Part shown: in pieces, positions 33,711 through 43,052 of the stretch
How the letters are laid out: each line of letters begins with the position of its first letter
Position numbering within the stretch: position 1 is the first letter of the stretch
From: Orbus sasakiae
Lineage (GTDB): Bacteria > Pseudomonadota > Gammaproteobacteria > Enterobacterales > Orbaceae
Length of the DNA stretch: 64,000 nt
Assembly: GCF_039542345.1 (NCBI RefSeq)
Contig: NZ_BAABHY010000005.1
Span: 186,001-250,000 of the forward strand
Direction of reading: 5' to 3'
Made by a program: the position numbers and the translations under genes
Notes under the pieces: generated by a model
The model's input: the letters and a program-made list of their open reading frames with translations, nothing else
What the model was told of the DNA's origin: nothing
The model's database searches: none

Positions 33711-36056
33711 GTGAAACAATATAACTCAAATAAGTTTAAATATAATAAAGTATTAACTGCCTTAATCTGTTGTTTTCCATTTTTATCCTATGCAAAAGAA
33801 CAACACATTGATAAACCAAATGGTGAAAGTACCCAAGACACCATTATGGTGAGTGTCAGCGATCTGCCCTTACTCAATAAAGATGGGGTGCGGGATATTA
33901 ACATTGATGATGATATACCCAATGATTTTGGTTCAATTATTCGTTATCAAACATTGATTTCTGCACCAAACGCGAGTCAAGGTGCTTCTTCTTCAGGCTT
34001 TGATCGGGGTGGGTATAAAGGTTATAACATTAGAGGATTAGAAGGTAATCGCGTCGCTATCGATGTGAATGGTATACCTTTGCCTGATGCAACCAGTCGA
34101 AGCTACGGCTCACGTAGCGGTAAAGATACTTTTGGTATTGGTCGCGACTATGTTGATCCCTATATGTATCGACAGTTAGTTATTGACTCAGGGACAAGTT
34201 CAGCAACCAAAAGTAATGGGACGATTGGTGGATCGGTTTCCTTTCTAAGTAAAACGGCTAATGATTATTTAACGACAGATAAAACCACTTATGTTGGTTA
34301 CCAATCCGGCTATAATTCAACCAATAAAGGTTTTCATAATGGACTCACATTTGCGGGTAAAGATGGTGAATTTGATGGTCTATTAGTTCTAAGTCGCCGT
34401 GATTACAAAGAATCAAAAATCAATAATGATATTACACCTTATCCCAATGTTTCTCATTCTAATGCTGTGTTATTACGTGGAGGTTGGCAAGCTAATCCTG
34501 AACATCTTTTTGTCACAACATTTGATTATTATTCTCGCAGCAGTCGAGATGATTATGCGTATTGGAAAATTAATCGAAATCCTGCATTGAATACGAAAAT
34601 TGATGCAAAACAAAAAGGAGAGACCAAGCGTTATAGCTATGATTTAGCTTATAATTGGTCGCCATCTTCTCCCTATTTTGATGGTATTGATTCACGTCTT
34701 TTTTATCAACGTACAAAGGCCAATGATAAATCAATTATTTTTGATAGTTTACCGCCCTATCAGTTAGTTGATTCTGCTTTTAATACCGATGTATTTGGTT
34801 TTGAGAGTAAATCAGGTTTTCAAACTAACTTACAACATATTACGTTTGGTATAAGCGGTTTAATTTCCTCTACAGAACGGCCATTTTGGCAAGAAAATTT
34901 GTCTAATCCACGTGATGCAATTATGCAACCTGAAGCCGATAGTAAACGTTATCGTATGGAAGCGTTTGTAAAAGATCAGTTTAATTTCTCATTACATAAT
35001 AATTTATTAACAGTTGAACCCGGTTTGCGTTTGATTTATCAAAAAACAAAAGCGGTTCATCTTGATAAAATGTCATCATCAGTGGTGACAGAACAAGATC
35101 TTGAAACATTATATGGTAAAACACATAGTGATCATTTCTTATCGCCTTCTTTATTGATCAATTATCAATTATCCGATGGTGCAAATATCTATGCTAAATA
35201 TCAACGCGGGATCCAATTTCCAAATGCTGGGCAACTATATGGTTCTTGGAACTTGAATCAAAATGGTTTACCACCGACACTACAATATGCTTTTATTGGT
35301 AATATTGATCTCGAACCTGAAACAAGTCATGCTTTTGAAATTGGCTATACAGGGGATATCACAGCAGGTATTGAAGTCGGTGCATCTCTCTTTTATAACA
35401 AGTATAAGAACTTTATTGCGTCAAATCGCTATAATCGCTTAACTCATCCAGATATGTTTGATCGTGTACCAAGTCATATTGGTACTATATTTAAAACAGA
35501 AAACCGAGATGCAGCTTATATTTATGGTTTAGAATTTAATACTAAAATTGATTTTTCAGTCTGGTCTGAGACATTATCTGGTTTTGACACGGTTATTGCT
35601 ATTGGTTATAGCAAAGGTAAATCAAAATCGAGCTATTCTGGTGATGAGTATGTTGATCTCGAAAGTATCGCACCACTTAAAGCTGTGATTGGACTTAATT
35701 GGAATTCACCACAAAAAGACTATGGTGCTTCAATTGTTACTACCTTACAAAAAGGTAAACAAGCTAAGGATAGTGGTCGAGAAAATTACAATAACACATC
35801 ATCAAGTGTACTTGCGCCAGCTGTCACATATTATCGCATCCCCGGCTATGGCATGATTGATTTATCTGCTTATTGGCAAATAACAAAAACTGTTCGCGTT
35901 AATGGTGGAATTTACAATTTAACAGATAAACGGTATTGGAACTACAGTAACAGCCATTCATTAACACAAAGTGGTTACCCTAGTGATAAAGAGAACTTTT
36001 TACTGTCTACTCAACCGGGAAGAACATTTTACCTTGGGATGAATATTGATTTTTAA
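33711..36056 (+). CDS. TonB-dependent outer-membrane receptor (probable heme/hemoprotein receptor)
   Basis: Imports a ligand across the outer membrane with TonB energy. From the GTG at 33711 the protein starts with a signal peptide (KVLTALICCFPFLSYA) and a TonB-box-like DTIMVSV. A plug domain follows (YKGYNIRGLEGNRVAIDVNGI, resembling heme receptors), then a long beta-barrel ending LGMNIDF with C-terminal Phe. The ATG at 33666 is too close to its Shine-Dalgarno, so I prefer 33711 (781 residues). The FRAP motif of HemR-type receptors is not intact; the equivalent region reads IQFPNAGQLYG. Downstream HmuU- and HmuT-like genes point to heme. Exact ligand unproven. Confidence 0.85.
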   Translation: MKQYNSNKFKYNKVLTALICCFPFLSYAKEQHIDKPNGESTQDTIMVSVSDLPLLNKDGVRDINIDDDIPNDFGSIIRYQTLISAPNASQGASSSGFDRGGYKGYNIRGLEGNRVAIDVNGIPLPDATSRSYGSRSGKDTFGIGRDYVDPYMYRQLVIDSGTSSATKSNGTIGGSVSFLSKTANDYLTTDKTTYVGYQSGYNSTNKGFHNGLTFAGKDGEFDGLLVLSRRDYKESKINNDITPYPNVSHSNAVLLRGGWQANPEHLFVTTFDYYSRSSRDDYAYWKINRNPALNTKIDAKQKGETKRYSYDLAYNWSPSSPYFDGIDSRLFYQRTKANDKSIIFDSLPPYQLVDSAFNTDVFGFESKSGFQTNLQHITFGISGLISSTERPFWQENLSNPRDAIMQPEADSKRYRMEAFVKDQFNFSLHNNLLTVEPGLRLIYQKTKAVHLDKMSSSVVTEQDLETLYGKTHSDHFLSPSLLINYQLSDGANIYAKYQRGIQFPNAGQLYGSWNLNQNGLPPTLQYAFIGNIDLEPETSHAFEIGYTGDITAGIEVGASLFYNKYKNFIASNRYNRLTHPDMFDRVPSHIGTIFKTENRDAAYIYGLEFNTKIDFSVWSETLSGFDTVIAIGYSKGKSKSSYSGDEYVDLESIAPLKAVIGLNWNSPQKDYGASIVTTLQKGKQAKDSGRENYNNTSSSVLAPAVTYYRIPGYGMIDLSAYWQITKTVRVNGGIYNLTDKRYWNYSNSHSLTQSGYPSDKENFLLSTQPGRTFYLGMNIDF

Positions 36057-36094
36057 TCTTGGTAGTGAATATTAACACATATGGCTCAATATGA

Positions 36095-37126
36095 ATGGTA
36101 AACATGAAATTAGAAACAATTAGCGTTAAACATCAGCATAAAAACACGGTGGTATTGATGTTGATGATCATATTATGTTTTTCACTATTACTTTCGTTGA
36201 ATATTGGGCCAATGTCGGTGCCTTTTTCTGTCTTTTGGCAATCAGATAAACACAGTCAGTTTTTATTTGATATGTGGTTACATATTCGTTTACCCCGTGT
36301 TTTTTTTGCGATTATTGTTGGCGCAGCGCTTGCCGTATCGGGGTCGATCATGCAGGGTTTATTTAAAAATCCATTAGCCGATCCCGGATTACTCGGTATT
36401 AGTAGTGGATCAGCATTATCGGTAGCTATTATGGTCATTTTACCGATTAGCTTACCCAGCGTTTTAGTCTTTTGGGCTTCAGCTAGTGCTGCTTTTATCG
36501 GGAGTTTGCTTATTACATTACTGATTTTTTTTGTATCACAGTACAAACGTGCACAATTATCACAGTTACTGTTGTTAGGAATAGCCATTAATGCGCTATG
36601 TATGGCAATTGTTGGCGTGTTGTCTTATATCAGTAATGATCAGCAGCTTCGAGAACTGTCGTTATGGGGAATGGGCAGTTTATCTAACATAAAGTGGCCG
36701 ATTTTAATGATTTCAGCAGTATTTATCTTATTAATTATTTTGGGTGTTGTGCTGTTGGCTAATCGGCTCAATATCTTGCAGTTAGGCGACGAAGATGCAC
36801 ATTATATGGGAATTAACGTAAAACAAACCCAAACCATTTTATTAGTCAGTAGTGCATTATTGGTTGCCATCGCCGTTTCTTTGGCCGGTTTAATAGGCTT
36901 TGTCGGCTTAGTGGTACCGCACATTTTACGTTTTTGGGTCGGTTCGGATCATCGTTGGCTATTGCCGTGTTCGGCTTTAGGTGGCGCAATATTACTTCTT
37001 TTATCTGATACGCTTGCTCGAACTGTCGCTTCACCGGCGATTATCCCTATTGGTTTATTGACCTGTTTAATTGGTGCTCCTTGGTTTTTAGTGATGGTGC
37101 TAACTAAAAAACACAATAATGGTTAA
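36095..37126 (+). CDS. hmuU: Heme ABC transporter permease (FecCD/HmuU family)
   Basis: Inner-membrane permease with about ten hydrophobic helices, 343 residues. FecCD landmarks: RLPRVFFAIIVGAALAVSG, MQGLFKNPLADPGLLGIS, and LAGLIGFVGLVVPHILR with the conserved Gly region that contacts the ATPase. It lies between the TonB receptor and the heme-binding protein genes on the same strand. No gene for the partner ATPase follows. The symbol is assigned from the neighbouring HmuT. Confidence 0.88.
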   Translation: MVNMKLETISVKHQHKNTVVLMLMIILCFSLLLSLNIGPMSVPFSVFWQSDKHSQFLFDMWLHIRLPRVFFAIIVGAALAVSGSIMQGLFKNPLADPGLLGISSGSALSVAIMVILPISLPSVLVFWASASAAFIGSLLITLLIFFVSQYKRAQLSQLLLLGIAINALCMAIVGVLSYISNDQQLRELSLWGMGSLSNIKWPILMISAVFILLIILGVVLLANRLNILQLGDEDAHYMGINVKQTQTILLVSSALLVAIAVSLAGLIGFVGLVVPHILRFWVGSDHRWLLPCSALGGAILLLLSDTLARTVASPAIIPIGLLTCLIGAPWFLVMVLTKKHNNG

Positions 37127-37163
37127 TGTCGAATTATGTTTATTTATATAAAAAGGTACGAAG

Positions 37164-38003
37164 ATGAAAAGATTACTTTTTTTAGTGTTAGTTATGCTTT
37201 CTACATCAGTTATGTCAAAAGAAAGAATCATTTCGATTGGTCCAGATATCACTGAAATTATTTATCAATTAGGTGCGGGTGATGAATTAGTCGGCCGTGA
37301 TATGCGTAGCATTTATCCACCTCAAGCGGCAAATTTGGCGGATGTGGGGTATATGAGAACGTTGAATGCTGAAGGATTACTTTCCCTTTACCCCGATAAA
37401 ATTATTGCCAGTCAATTAGCGGCACCATCAGTGGTATTTGAGCAAATTGAAAGTATGGGTATTCCTGTTATTTTTATTAGTGGAGAGCCCAGTATTAATG
37501 GCATGATTAATCGAATACAACAAGTTGCTAAAGCTGTGGAACGTGAGTCACAAGGCGGGGAATTGGTTAAACAAATGCAAGCTACTTTAGCGCAAATTCC
37601 TTCAACGAAACTGCCTTTGAACGTCATGTTTATCCGTAGCTTTAATAACAACAATATATTGGCTGCAGGTAAAGAGACATTGATTGATTATGTTTTTCAA
37701 ATTGCTGGCGTTAATAATGCCTTGGCGGATATGAATCGTTATCAAACTTTATCGGGTGAAGGATTGATTTTAGCTAAACCTGATCTCATTGTTACAACTA
37801 AAACGGCAATGCGCTATTTTCAAAATGAAGAGGATTTTTGGTTATTGGATAATGTAATAAATACCCCAGCAGGTAAAAACCGCCAGTTATTGGTGATGGA
37901 TGATATGGCTTTACTGAGTTTTGGACTACAAACACCGCAAGCGATTTTATTTTTACGCCATTATGCTGAAAAATTAGTTGCTTCACAAGGAAATTCTAAT
38001 TAA
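37164..38003 (+). CDS. hmuT: Periplasmic heme-binding protein (HmuT/ShuT-like)
   Basis: Class III substrate-binding protein of 279 residues. Signal peptide (RLLFLVLVMLSTSVMS) then RIISIGPDITEIIYQLGAGD. The DVGYMRTLNAEGLLSL segment contains Tyr63, which corresponds to the axial heme-ligand tyrosine of HmuT/ShuT/PhuT proteins; this makes heme the likely cargo. It would pass heme to the HmuU permease. Its last 8 bp overlap the end of the convergent cobB gene, so no room remains for an hmuV gene or a separate terminator. Confidence 0.9.
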   Translation: MKRLLFLVLVMLSTSVMSKERIISIGPDITEIIYQLGAGDELVGRDMRSIYPPQAANLADVGYMRTLNAEGLLSLYPDKIIASQLAAPSVVFEQIESMGIPVIFISGEPSINGMINRIQQVAKAVERESQGGELVKQMQATLAQIPSTKLPLNVMFIRSFNNNNILAAGKETLIDYVFQIAGVNNALADMNRYQTLSGEGLILAKPDLIVTTKTAMRYFQNEEDFWLLDNVINTPAGKNRQLLVMDDMALLSFGLQTPQAILFLRHYAEKLVASQGNSN

Positions 38004-38700
38004 TTGAGTTTTTTATAAATTGTTTAACAAAATCAGGTACGATTTTACTAGCGGGACCATATATTTTAGTCTGAAATTGATTCCCTTTTAATGATGGTTC
38101 AAGATTTAACTCAATGGTATTGGCATTCACTTGATTTGCGACTTGTACAAATCCGGCTGCGGGATAAACGTTGCCGGATGTTCCAATCGAGATAAAATAA
38201 TCAGTCTGTTCTAATTGTTGGTAAATAGTATCCATATACAATGGTATTTCACCAAACCAGACAATATGGGGCCGAATATCGGGATTTTTGGTGTAATCAA
38301 TGTCGCTATCACAATCAATAATTTGCCCTGTTTGTTCATTGCGGGCCTTGAGTAATTCACCATGCATGTGAATAATATTCTTTGATCCTGCTTTTTCATG
38401 CAGGTTATCCACATTTTGCGTTACGATGGTGACATTTTCACTCCCTAAAGTCTGTTCCAGTTCAGCTAAAGCATAATGTGCGGCATTAGGTTTAACATTA
38501 GGATTTTGTAGCTTTTTACGTAGCATATTATAAAAATCATGTACGCCAATGGGGTCACGCAAATAGCCATCATAAGTCGCGACATCATCCACATTATGCC
38601 CTTCCCATAAACCATTTTGAGCACGAAATGTCGCCAATCCTGATTCCGCTGAGATACCTGCGCCAGTTAAAATGACAAGTTTAGGTTGCACCGTTAACAC
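37996..38700 (-). CDS. cobB: NAD-dependent protein deacylase CobB (sirtuin) lacking zinc-ribbon cysteines
   Basis: Sirtuin of 234 residues. NAD-binding GAGISAESGLATFR, catalytic TQNVDNLHEKAG and IHMHGEL, then WFGEIPL, GTSGNVYPAAGF and ELNLEPS. These match E. coli CobB. Two deviations stand out. The small zinc module is replaced by a cysteine-poor stretch (RNEQTGQIIDCDSDIDYTKN) with one Cys. The acyl-pocket motif Tyr-x-x-Arg of class III sirtuins reads FYNMLRK, so the Arg position holds Leu. Deacetylase activity may remain, while desuccinylase activity is doubtful; both statements are inference. Confidence 0.93.
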   Translation of the reverse strand: MLTVQPKLVILTGAGISAESGLATFRAQNGLWEGHNVDDVATYDGYLRDPIGVHDFYNMLRKKLQNPNVKPNAAHYALAELEQTLGSENVTIVTQNVDNLHEKAGSKNIIHMHGELLKARNEQTGQIIDCDSDIDYTKNPDIRPHIVWFGEIPLYMDTIYQQLEQTDYFISIGTSGNVYPAAGFVQVANQVNANTIELNLEPSLKGNQFQTKIYGPASKIVPDFVKQFIKNSIN

Positions 38701-38798
38701 TCCAAAACACGCTAATGTGATTTTTTACAGTTTAACATAGATACCTTGGTGATCACTATTTTGGTTGGTTGTTGTTAATTGAATTGGAAATGGTGATA

Positions 38799-38838
38799 GA
38801 AAAAATGTTCTCAATAGGGGTTAGCTATTGAGAACATT
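38799..38838 (-). terminator. Terminator of the alpha-glucoside operon
   Basis: AATGTTCTCAATAG and its exact complement form a 14-bp stem with a 7-base loop. On the minus strand a TTTTTT run follows. It lies about 36 bp after the GH4 gene stop. Confidence 0.9.
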
Positions 38839-38873
38839 GCCTTATAACTCTTGTTTATCTAGTCGAATCGTGT

Positions 38874-40199
38874 TTAATGTAATTCTGGCCAGTACGCTTT
38901 ATTTGCTTCAATTAAATCATCTAAAATGGCTTTAGCTACACTGGCGCTTGGTACTGTTTTTGATAATGTCAGTGCTTGCCACATTTTTAGGTAACTTTTT
39001 TCGATATATGCCTCAACGACCAATTTTTCGACGGCAACTTGCTCTTCCATTAATCCTTTTTGGAAATTAGGTATTTTTCCTTGGCACAATGGTTCTGGCC
39101 CATCACTACCAACAAGACACGGTACTTCAACCATTGCATCGTCACGAAAGTTGGCGATTGCACCATTATTTTCAACTATCAATAACATTCGTTCACCGGT
39201 GTTATAGGCAATTGCGCGTGCTAAATCAACAATAAAAGAAGCATGGCTGTCGATATGGAATGATTGTCCTTTTGCTGTACCGGCTGCCGTGATTGCTTTC
39301 GCGGCATTAAATACATTTTTTTCACGACCCTTCATCACTTCATTTGCTCTTGTAAATTCCGGATTCGAATGCTCAACCACATAATCGGGGAATAGATAGT
39401 ATTTTAAATAGGTATTAGGCAAATAATTTGGATCGACGGCAATAATGTCTTTTGCTTTACGATGGGTATCTTGCCAACTTGGATCGGTATGCTGTGTATC
39501 GATTTCAATTTGTGTTAAATAGCCATGTTCCATCACATAATCGCGAATTTGTGGAAGCAGCTCTTTACCATCAGGGTCTTTAACACTTGTCCACCATCCA
39601 AAGTGATTTAAACCAAAATAGCGTACCGTTAATTGTTTTGGTTGTAATCCAACAATTTGAGACATCCGGCGAGTCGTACCAATTGGCATATCACAAATAT
39701 TTAATACTTTTGATTTTGGTCGTAATACACGGCATGCTTCAGCAACAATAGAAGCGGGATTAGAGTAATTGAGCATCCAACAATTGGGTGAGTATTTTTC
39801 CATAATATCGATGAGTTCAATCATGTCTCGCATACTGCGAATACCATAAGCAATACCACCTGGTCCACAGGTTTCTTGACCTAAAACCCCATGTTTAAGT
39901 GGGATTTTTTCATCAAGTTCACGCATTTTATACTTACCGGTACGGATATGTGCCATGCAAAAATCAACATCAGTGAATGCCTCTTTAGGATCGGTTGTGT
40001 AACTGAATTTAATCTCTGGCGCATTTTCTTTTAATACGATAGCTAATGCCTGACCTAATATTGCTTGGCGTTCTGCATCATTATCATAAAGCGTTAGTGA
40101 ACGGATTGGAAAACGATCCAAATTCTCTAACATCATCATGACAATACCCGGTGTATATGTACTACCACCACCAGCGATGACAACTGAATATTTTTTCAT
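38874..40199 (-). CDS. 6-phospho-alpha-glucosidase, GH4 family (maltose-6'-phosphate glucosidase)
   Basis: NAD- and metal-dependent hydrolase of phosphorylated alpha-glucosides. N-terminal Rossmann motif VIAGGGSTYTPGIV; metal and substrate residues include Cys169-Asp170 in NICDMPIG and Asn198-His199 in FGLNHFGWW. CDMP is the signature of the alpha-type (GlvA/AglB/MalH) rather than beta-type enzymes, and the length (441) is right. Related symbols are glvA, aglB and malH; I leave it blank because the exact ortholog is unclear. It starts 22 bp after the PTS EIICB gene, so it acts on that permease's product. Confidence 0.93.
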   Translation of the reverse strand: MKKYSVVIAGGGSTYTPGIVMMMLENLDRFPIRSLTLYDNDAERQAILGQALAIVLKENAPEIKFSYTTDPKEAFTDVDFCMAHIRTGKYKMRELDEKIPLKHGVLGQETCGPGGIAYGIRSMRDMIELIDIMEKYSPNCWMLNYSNPASIVAEACRVLRPKSKVLNICDMPIGTTRRMSQIVGLQPKQLTVRYFGLNHFGWWTSVKDPDGKELLPQIRDYVMEHGYLTQIEIDTQHTDPSWQDTHRKAKDIIAVDPNYLPNTYLKYYLFPDYVVEHSNPEFTRANEVMKGREKNVFNAAKAITAAGTAKGQSFHIDSHASFIVDLARAIAYNTGERMLLIVENNGAIANFRDDAMVEVPCLVGSDGPEPLCQGKIPNFQKGLMEEQVAVEKLVVEAYIEKSYLKMWQALTLSKTVPSASVAKAILDDLIEANKAYWPELH

Positions 40200-40221
40200 T
40201 CGGTACTCCTTTTTATCTCAA

Positions 40222-41817
40222 TTAATGGGTAATGGTGATGTTTGCCAAATGGCTATCAACAGCTTTGCGAACAGCATTAATTTTTAACCCATAGACAACC
40301 TGAACATTATTGCCTTTTTTGATGACAGCGCTTGCGCCAGTTTGGGTTTTTAAATTCTCTTCATCAACCAGTGATACATCACGAATAATTAAACGTAAAC
40401 GGGTATAACAGTTATCAACATTCTCAATGTTGCTATGTCCACCAAGTAATTCGACAATTAGTGGGGCATCGATATCATGGTTAGTGGCTTTGTTATCATT
40501 TGTTTTCTGTTTTTCTTTATAATCATTTTTTGAATACAATTTAGTTTCTTGACCCGCTGATTCGCGCCCAAGTGTTTGTAAATTCAGCTTGGTGATAAGC
40601 AGTCTAAAAATGAGGTAGTAAAGAATAAAAAAGACCAATCCAACTAACACATAATAAGGCCAGCTGGTTTTTTCCACGCCAAGTGGAACATTGAATAATA
40701 AGAAGTCGATAATCCCATTTGGGCCAATCGCTCTGACATCAAGAAAGTTAAGAACAACCATGCTTAGCCCACTTAACATGGCATGTACCACAAATAGAAT
40801 TGGGGCAACAAATAGAAAGGTAAATTCAATCGGCTCAGTGACGCCAGCCACTAATGATGCCACTGCTGCGGGAACTAAAATGGCTTTTACTTTGGCTTTA
40901 TTTTCTGGGCGAGCAGTTTGATACATTGCTAAGCATGCACCCAGTAAGCCAAACATTTTAGAAATACCTCTAGCATCCCAAATAACGGTCGGTGAAAGAC
41001 GTAAAATACTCGGGTCGGCCATTTCGGCATAATAGATATTACGAGCCCCTTCAAGCACAGTGCCATTGATTTCAGCTACGCCACCTAATGGGCTATATAA
41101 AAATGGTGTATAGACTAAATGATGTAAACCCGTTGGAATCAGTAACCGTTCAAGCATACCATATAAGAAAATACCCGCACTACCACTATGGTTAATGAAT
41201 TTACCTAAACTTAAAATGCCGTATTGGACAAACGGCCATAGGTAGGTTAAGCATACCGATAAAATTACGACAGTTGGAATTAATACGATGAATACAAACC
41301 GAGAACCGCCATAAATTTGCAGTGCATTGGTGAATTCGGTTTCACAAAAGCGGTTATGAATATAGGCTGTAACCACACCTAACATTAAACCCAAGAAAAT
41401 ACCCATATCAAGAATTTGTACACCTAGCACCAAGGTTTGCCCTGTGCCAGATAAGGGCATATCTTTAAATAACATGCCTTTAATTTCCATAAATTTATTC
41501 ATCGAATAGATGAAAATTAAAAAGCCCAAAACGGCAGTAAACCCTGCTTCAGCTCGTTTTTTTTGTGCCAAGCCAACACTCAATCCAACACAAAAAATTA
41601 GTCCAAGATTAGATAAAATAGAGACTAATGATTTTGATAAAATAGCAAAAAAATCTTGGATAAAGGCATGATTTAAAAATGGTAATAATTCGAGAAGTCG
41701 GACATTCGTAAAGATATTACTGATTGCGATAAGTACGCCAACAATGGGCAAAATTAATACAGGGATAAACATTGCTTTGGAAAAGCGTTGTAAGTTATTC
41801 ATTATATTTTCTTTCAC
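40222..41817 (-). CDS. PTS alpha-glucoside-type EIICB component
   Basis: Membrane EIIC domain (about residues 1-420; glucose-superfamily motifs GLHHLVYTPF, AGVTEPIEFTFLFVAP) joined by a charged linker (KNDYKEKQKTNDNK) to an EIIB domain with phosphocysteine Cys470 in NVDNCYTRLRL. It phosphorylates maltose or a similar alpha-glucoside during uptake. No EIIA domain is fused or encoded nearby, so it probably uses the general Crr/EIIA-Glc protein. GTG at 41817 has AGAGGG 4 bases upstream; an ATG five codons later is possible. Confidence 0.92.
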   Translation of the reverse strand: MKENIMNNLQRFSKAMFIPVLILPIVGVLIAISNIFTNVRLLELLPFLNHAFIQDFFAILSKSLVSILSNLGLIFCVGLSVGLAQKKRAEAGFTAVLGFLIFIYSMNKFMEIKGMLFKDMPLSGTGQTLVLGVQILDMGIFLGLMLGVVTAYIHNRFCETEFTNALQIYGGSRFVFIVLIPTVVILSVCLTYLWPFVQYGILSLGKFINHSGSAGIFLYGMLERLLIPTGLHHLVYTPFLYSPLGGVAEINGTVLEGARNIYYAEMADPSILRLSPTVIWDARGISKMFGLLGACLAMYQTARPENKAKVKAILVPAAVASLVAGVTEPIEFTFLFVAPILFVVHAMLSGLSMVVLNFLDVRAIGPNGIIDFLLFNVPLGVEKTSWPYYVLVGLVFFILYYLIFRLLITKLNLQTLGRESAGQETKLYSKNDYKEKQKTNDNKATNHDIDAPLIVELLGGHSNIENVDNCYTRLRLIIRDVSLVDEENLKTQTGASAVIKKGNNVQVVYGLKINAVRKAVDSHLANITITH

Positions 41818-41849
41818 AAAACCCTCTCTATCATGTGGTGATTAACGTA

Positions 41850-41868
41850 TGGATAAATACTATATCCA
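41850..41868 (-). promoter_or_regulatory. Candidate RpiR operator before EIICB
   Basis: TGGATA, 7 bp, TATCCA is a perfect 6-bp dyad 33 bp before the EIICB start. It overlaps a -10-like TATAGT on the minus strand. Position suggests control by the neighbouring RpiR protein. Confidence 0.45.
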
Positions 41869-41906
41869 GAGCAAAGGTGATGTATATATTGATTCGGTGA
41901 TTAGAT

Positions 41907-41932
41907 ACAGGTTTCAGCATTTAGAAACCTGT
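41907..41932 (-). repeat. Stem-loop between the RpiR gene and EIICB
   Basis: ACAGGTTTC, 8 bp, GAAACCTGT is a perfect 9-bp dyad about 30 bp after the RpiR stop. It has no T-run, so it could be an operator or a weak terminator of the regulator transcript. Confidence 0.5.
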
Positions 41933-41962
41933 TACCATCAAGGGGATGAGTTTGTTTGTGAT

Positions 41963-42739
41963 TTACTGCTTGGCGATAATTTGTTGATGATATTCGTAAG
42001 TAATCGCTTCAAATAACATCAGTAAATTAGGAAAAAAAGGATTTGGGAAAATATTTAAGTCATCAAGTTTATTATTGTCTTCGATTTTAAAATTAATATC
42101 CGACAGTTCCGCTAATGGATTGGCAAGTTCATTGGTAAATGACACGACAAAGATATTATTTTCTCGTGCGGTGCGAGCCTTATTAACAACTTGTTCGGTG
42201 TGACCTGATTTTGATACGGCTAAAAAGATGCCAATATGGCTTAAATTATTTTCAAACACAGCTGCTGAATCCGATCCGCTTGCCAACATGCTTTTTTTAC
42301 CTAAAACCAACAATTTTTTATGGATATATTCTGCAATAATGCCAGAAAAACCGGTCGCATAAATGAAAAAGAATTTATGATCGAGTAGGGATAATTTTTC
42401 GGCAAATGCTTGTAGCAGATGGTAGTCATTAAACTGAGTTAAATGTGGTATTGAAAATAAATTATTATGTTGATAGGCCGTATTGGTGAGACTTATTTGC
42501 GTACTGTTTTTGATTTGTGGATACAGTTTGTAATGCATATCCACAAAGCCTGTAAAGCCAAGCTTTTTGGTTAAGCGCATGATTACTGACGTTGAGGTAT
42601 AGTTATTTTTAGCAATCCCCCGTACACCCATGCTCATTACATCATCAATATTTTCAATGATATAGTTTAATACACGCTGTTCGACATCGTTTAGTTTTTT
42701 ACCGTTTGCGATCTTTTTAATCTGAATTTGAGTATTCAA
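41963..42739 (-). CDS. RpiR family transcriptional regulator
   Basis: N-terminal HTH_6 domain (about residues 1-75; GVRGIAKNNYTSTSVIMRLTKKLGFTGF) and a SIS sugar-phosphate-binding domain (about 105-235; FFIYATGFSGIIAEYIHKKL, FLAVSKSGHTEQVV). It probably senses the phosphorylated alpha-glucoside and controls the EIICB-GH4 genes just downstream on the same strand; glv-type loci often carry an RpiR regulator. Length 258 is normal. Confidence 0.9.
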   Translation of the reverse strand: MNTQIQIKKIANGKKLNDVEQRVLNYIIENIDDVMSMGVRGIAKNNYTSTSVIMRLTKKLGFTGFVDMHYKLYPQIKNSTQISLTNTAYQHNNLFSIPHLTQFNDYHLLQAFAEKLSLLDHKFFFIYATGFSGIIAEYIHKKLLVLGKKSMLASGSDSAAVFENNLSHIGIFLAVSKSGHTEQVVNKARTARENNIFVVSFTNELANPLAELSDINFKIEDNNKLDDLNIFPNPFFPNLLMLFEAITYEYHQQIIAKQ

Positions 42740-43052
42740 AATATTTACCTATTAATAAAAGCGTATTTTGATAATTAATTTGACTGAAATTAATGCTGAG
42801 TGTGTAAAATCCCGAATATTTATGCCTGTGAGTCAACGAATTGAGACAAGAATCGTGTATCTATATTGAATTCTCTTTTAGCGTTATTCAACAAATTGAT
42901 GATAATTCGCTATAATAGCCAAGTATTGTATGAAAAATGAGACCTATTTCAAAAATAAATACGATTATTTGTGATCTTGATCAACACTTATGGTAAAAAA
43001 GGTGTATAATTTTGCGCCTAATTGTCCTGTTAATTATTCTGGAATAAATATT
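42740..43052 (+). promoter_or_regulatory. RpiR-typA divergent intergenic region
   Basis: These 313 bp hold no convincing gene. A good TATAAT at 42911-42916, preceded by a weak TTCAAC at 42887-42892 (18-bp spacer), could drive typA with a leader of about 130 bases. No terminator or riboswitch-like structure was recognised. Confidence 0.4.
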
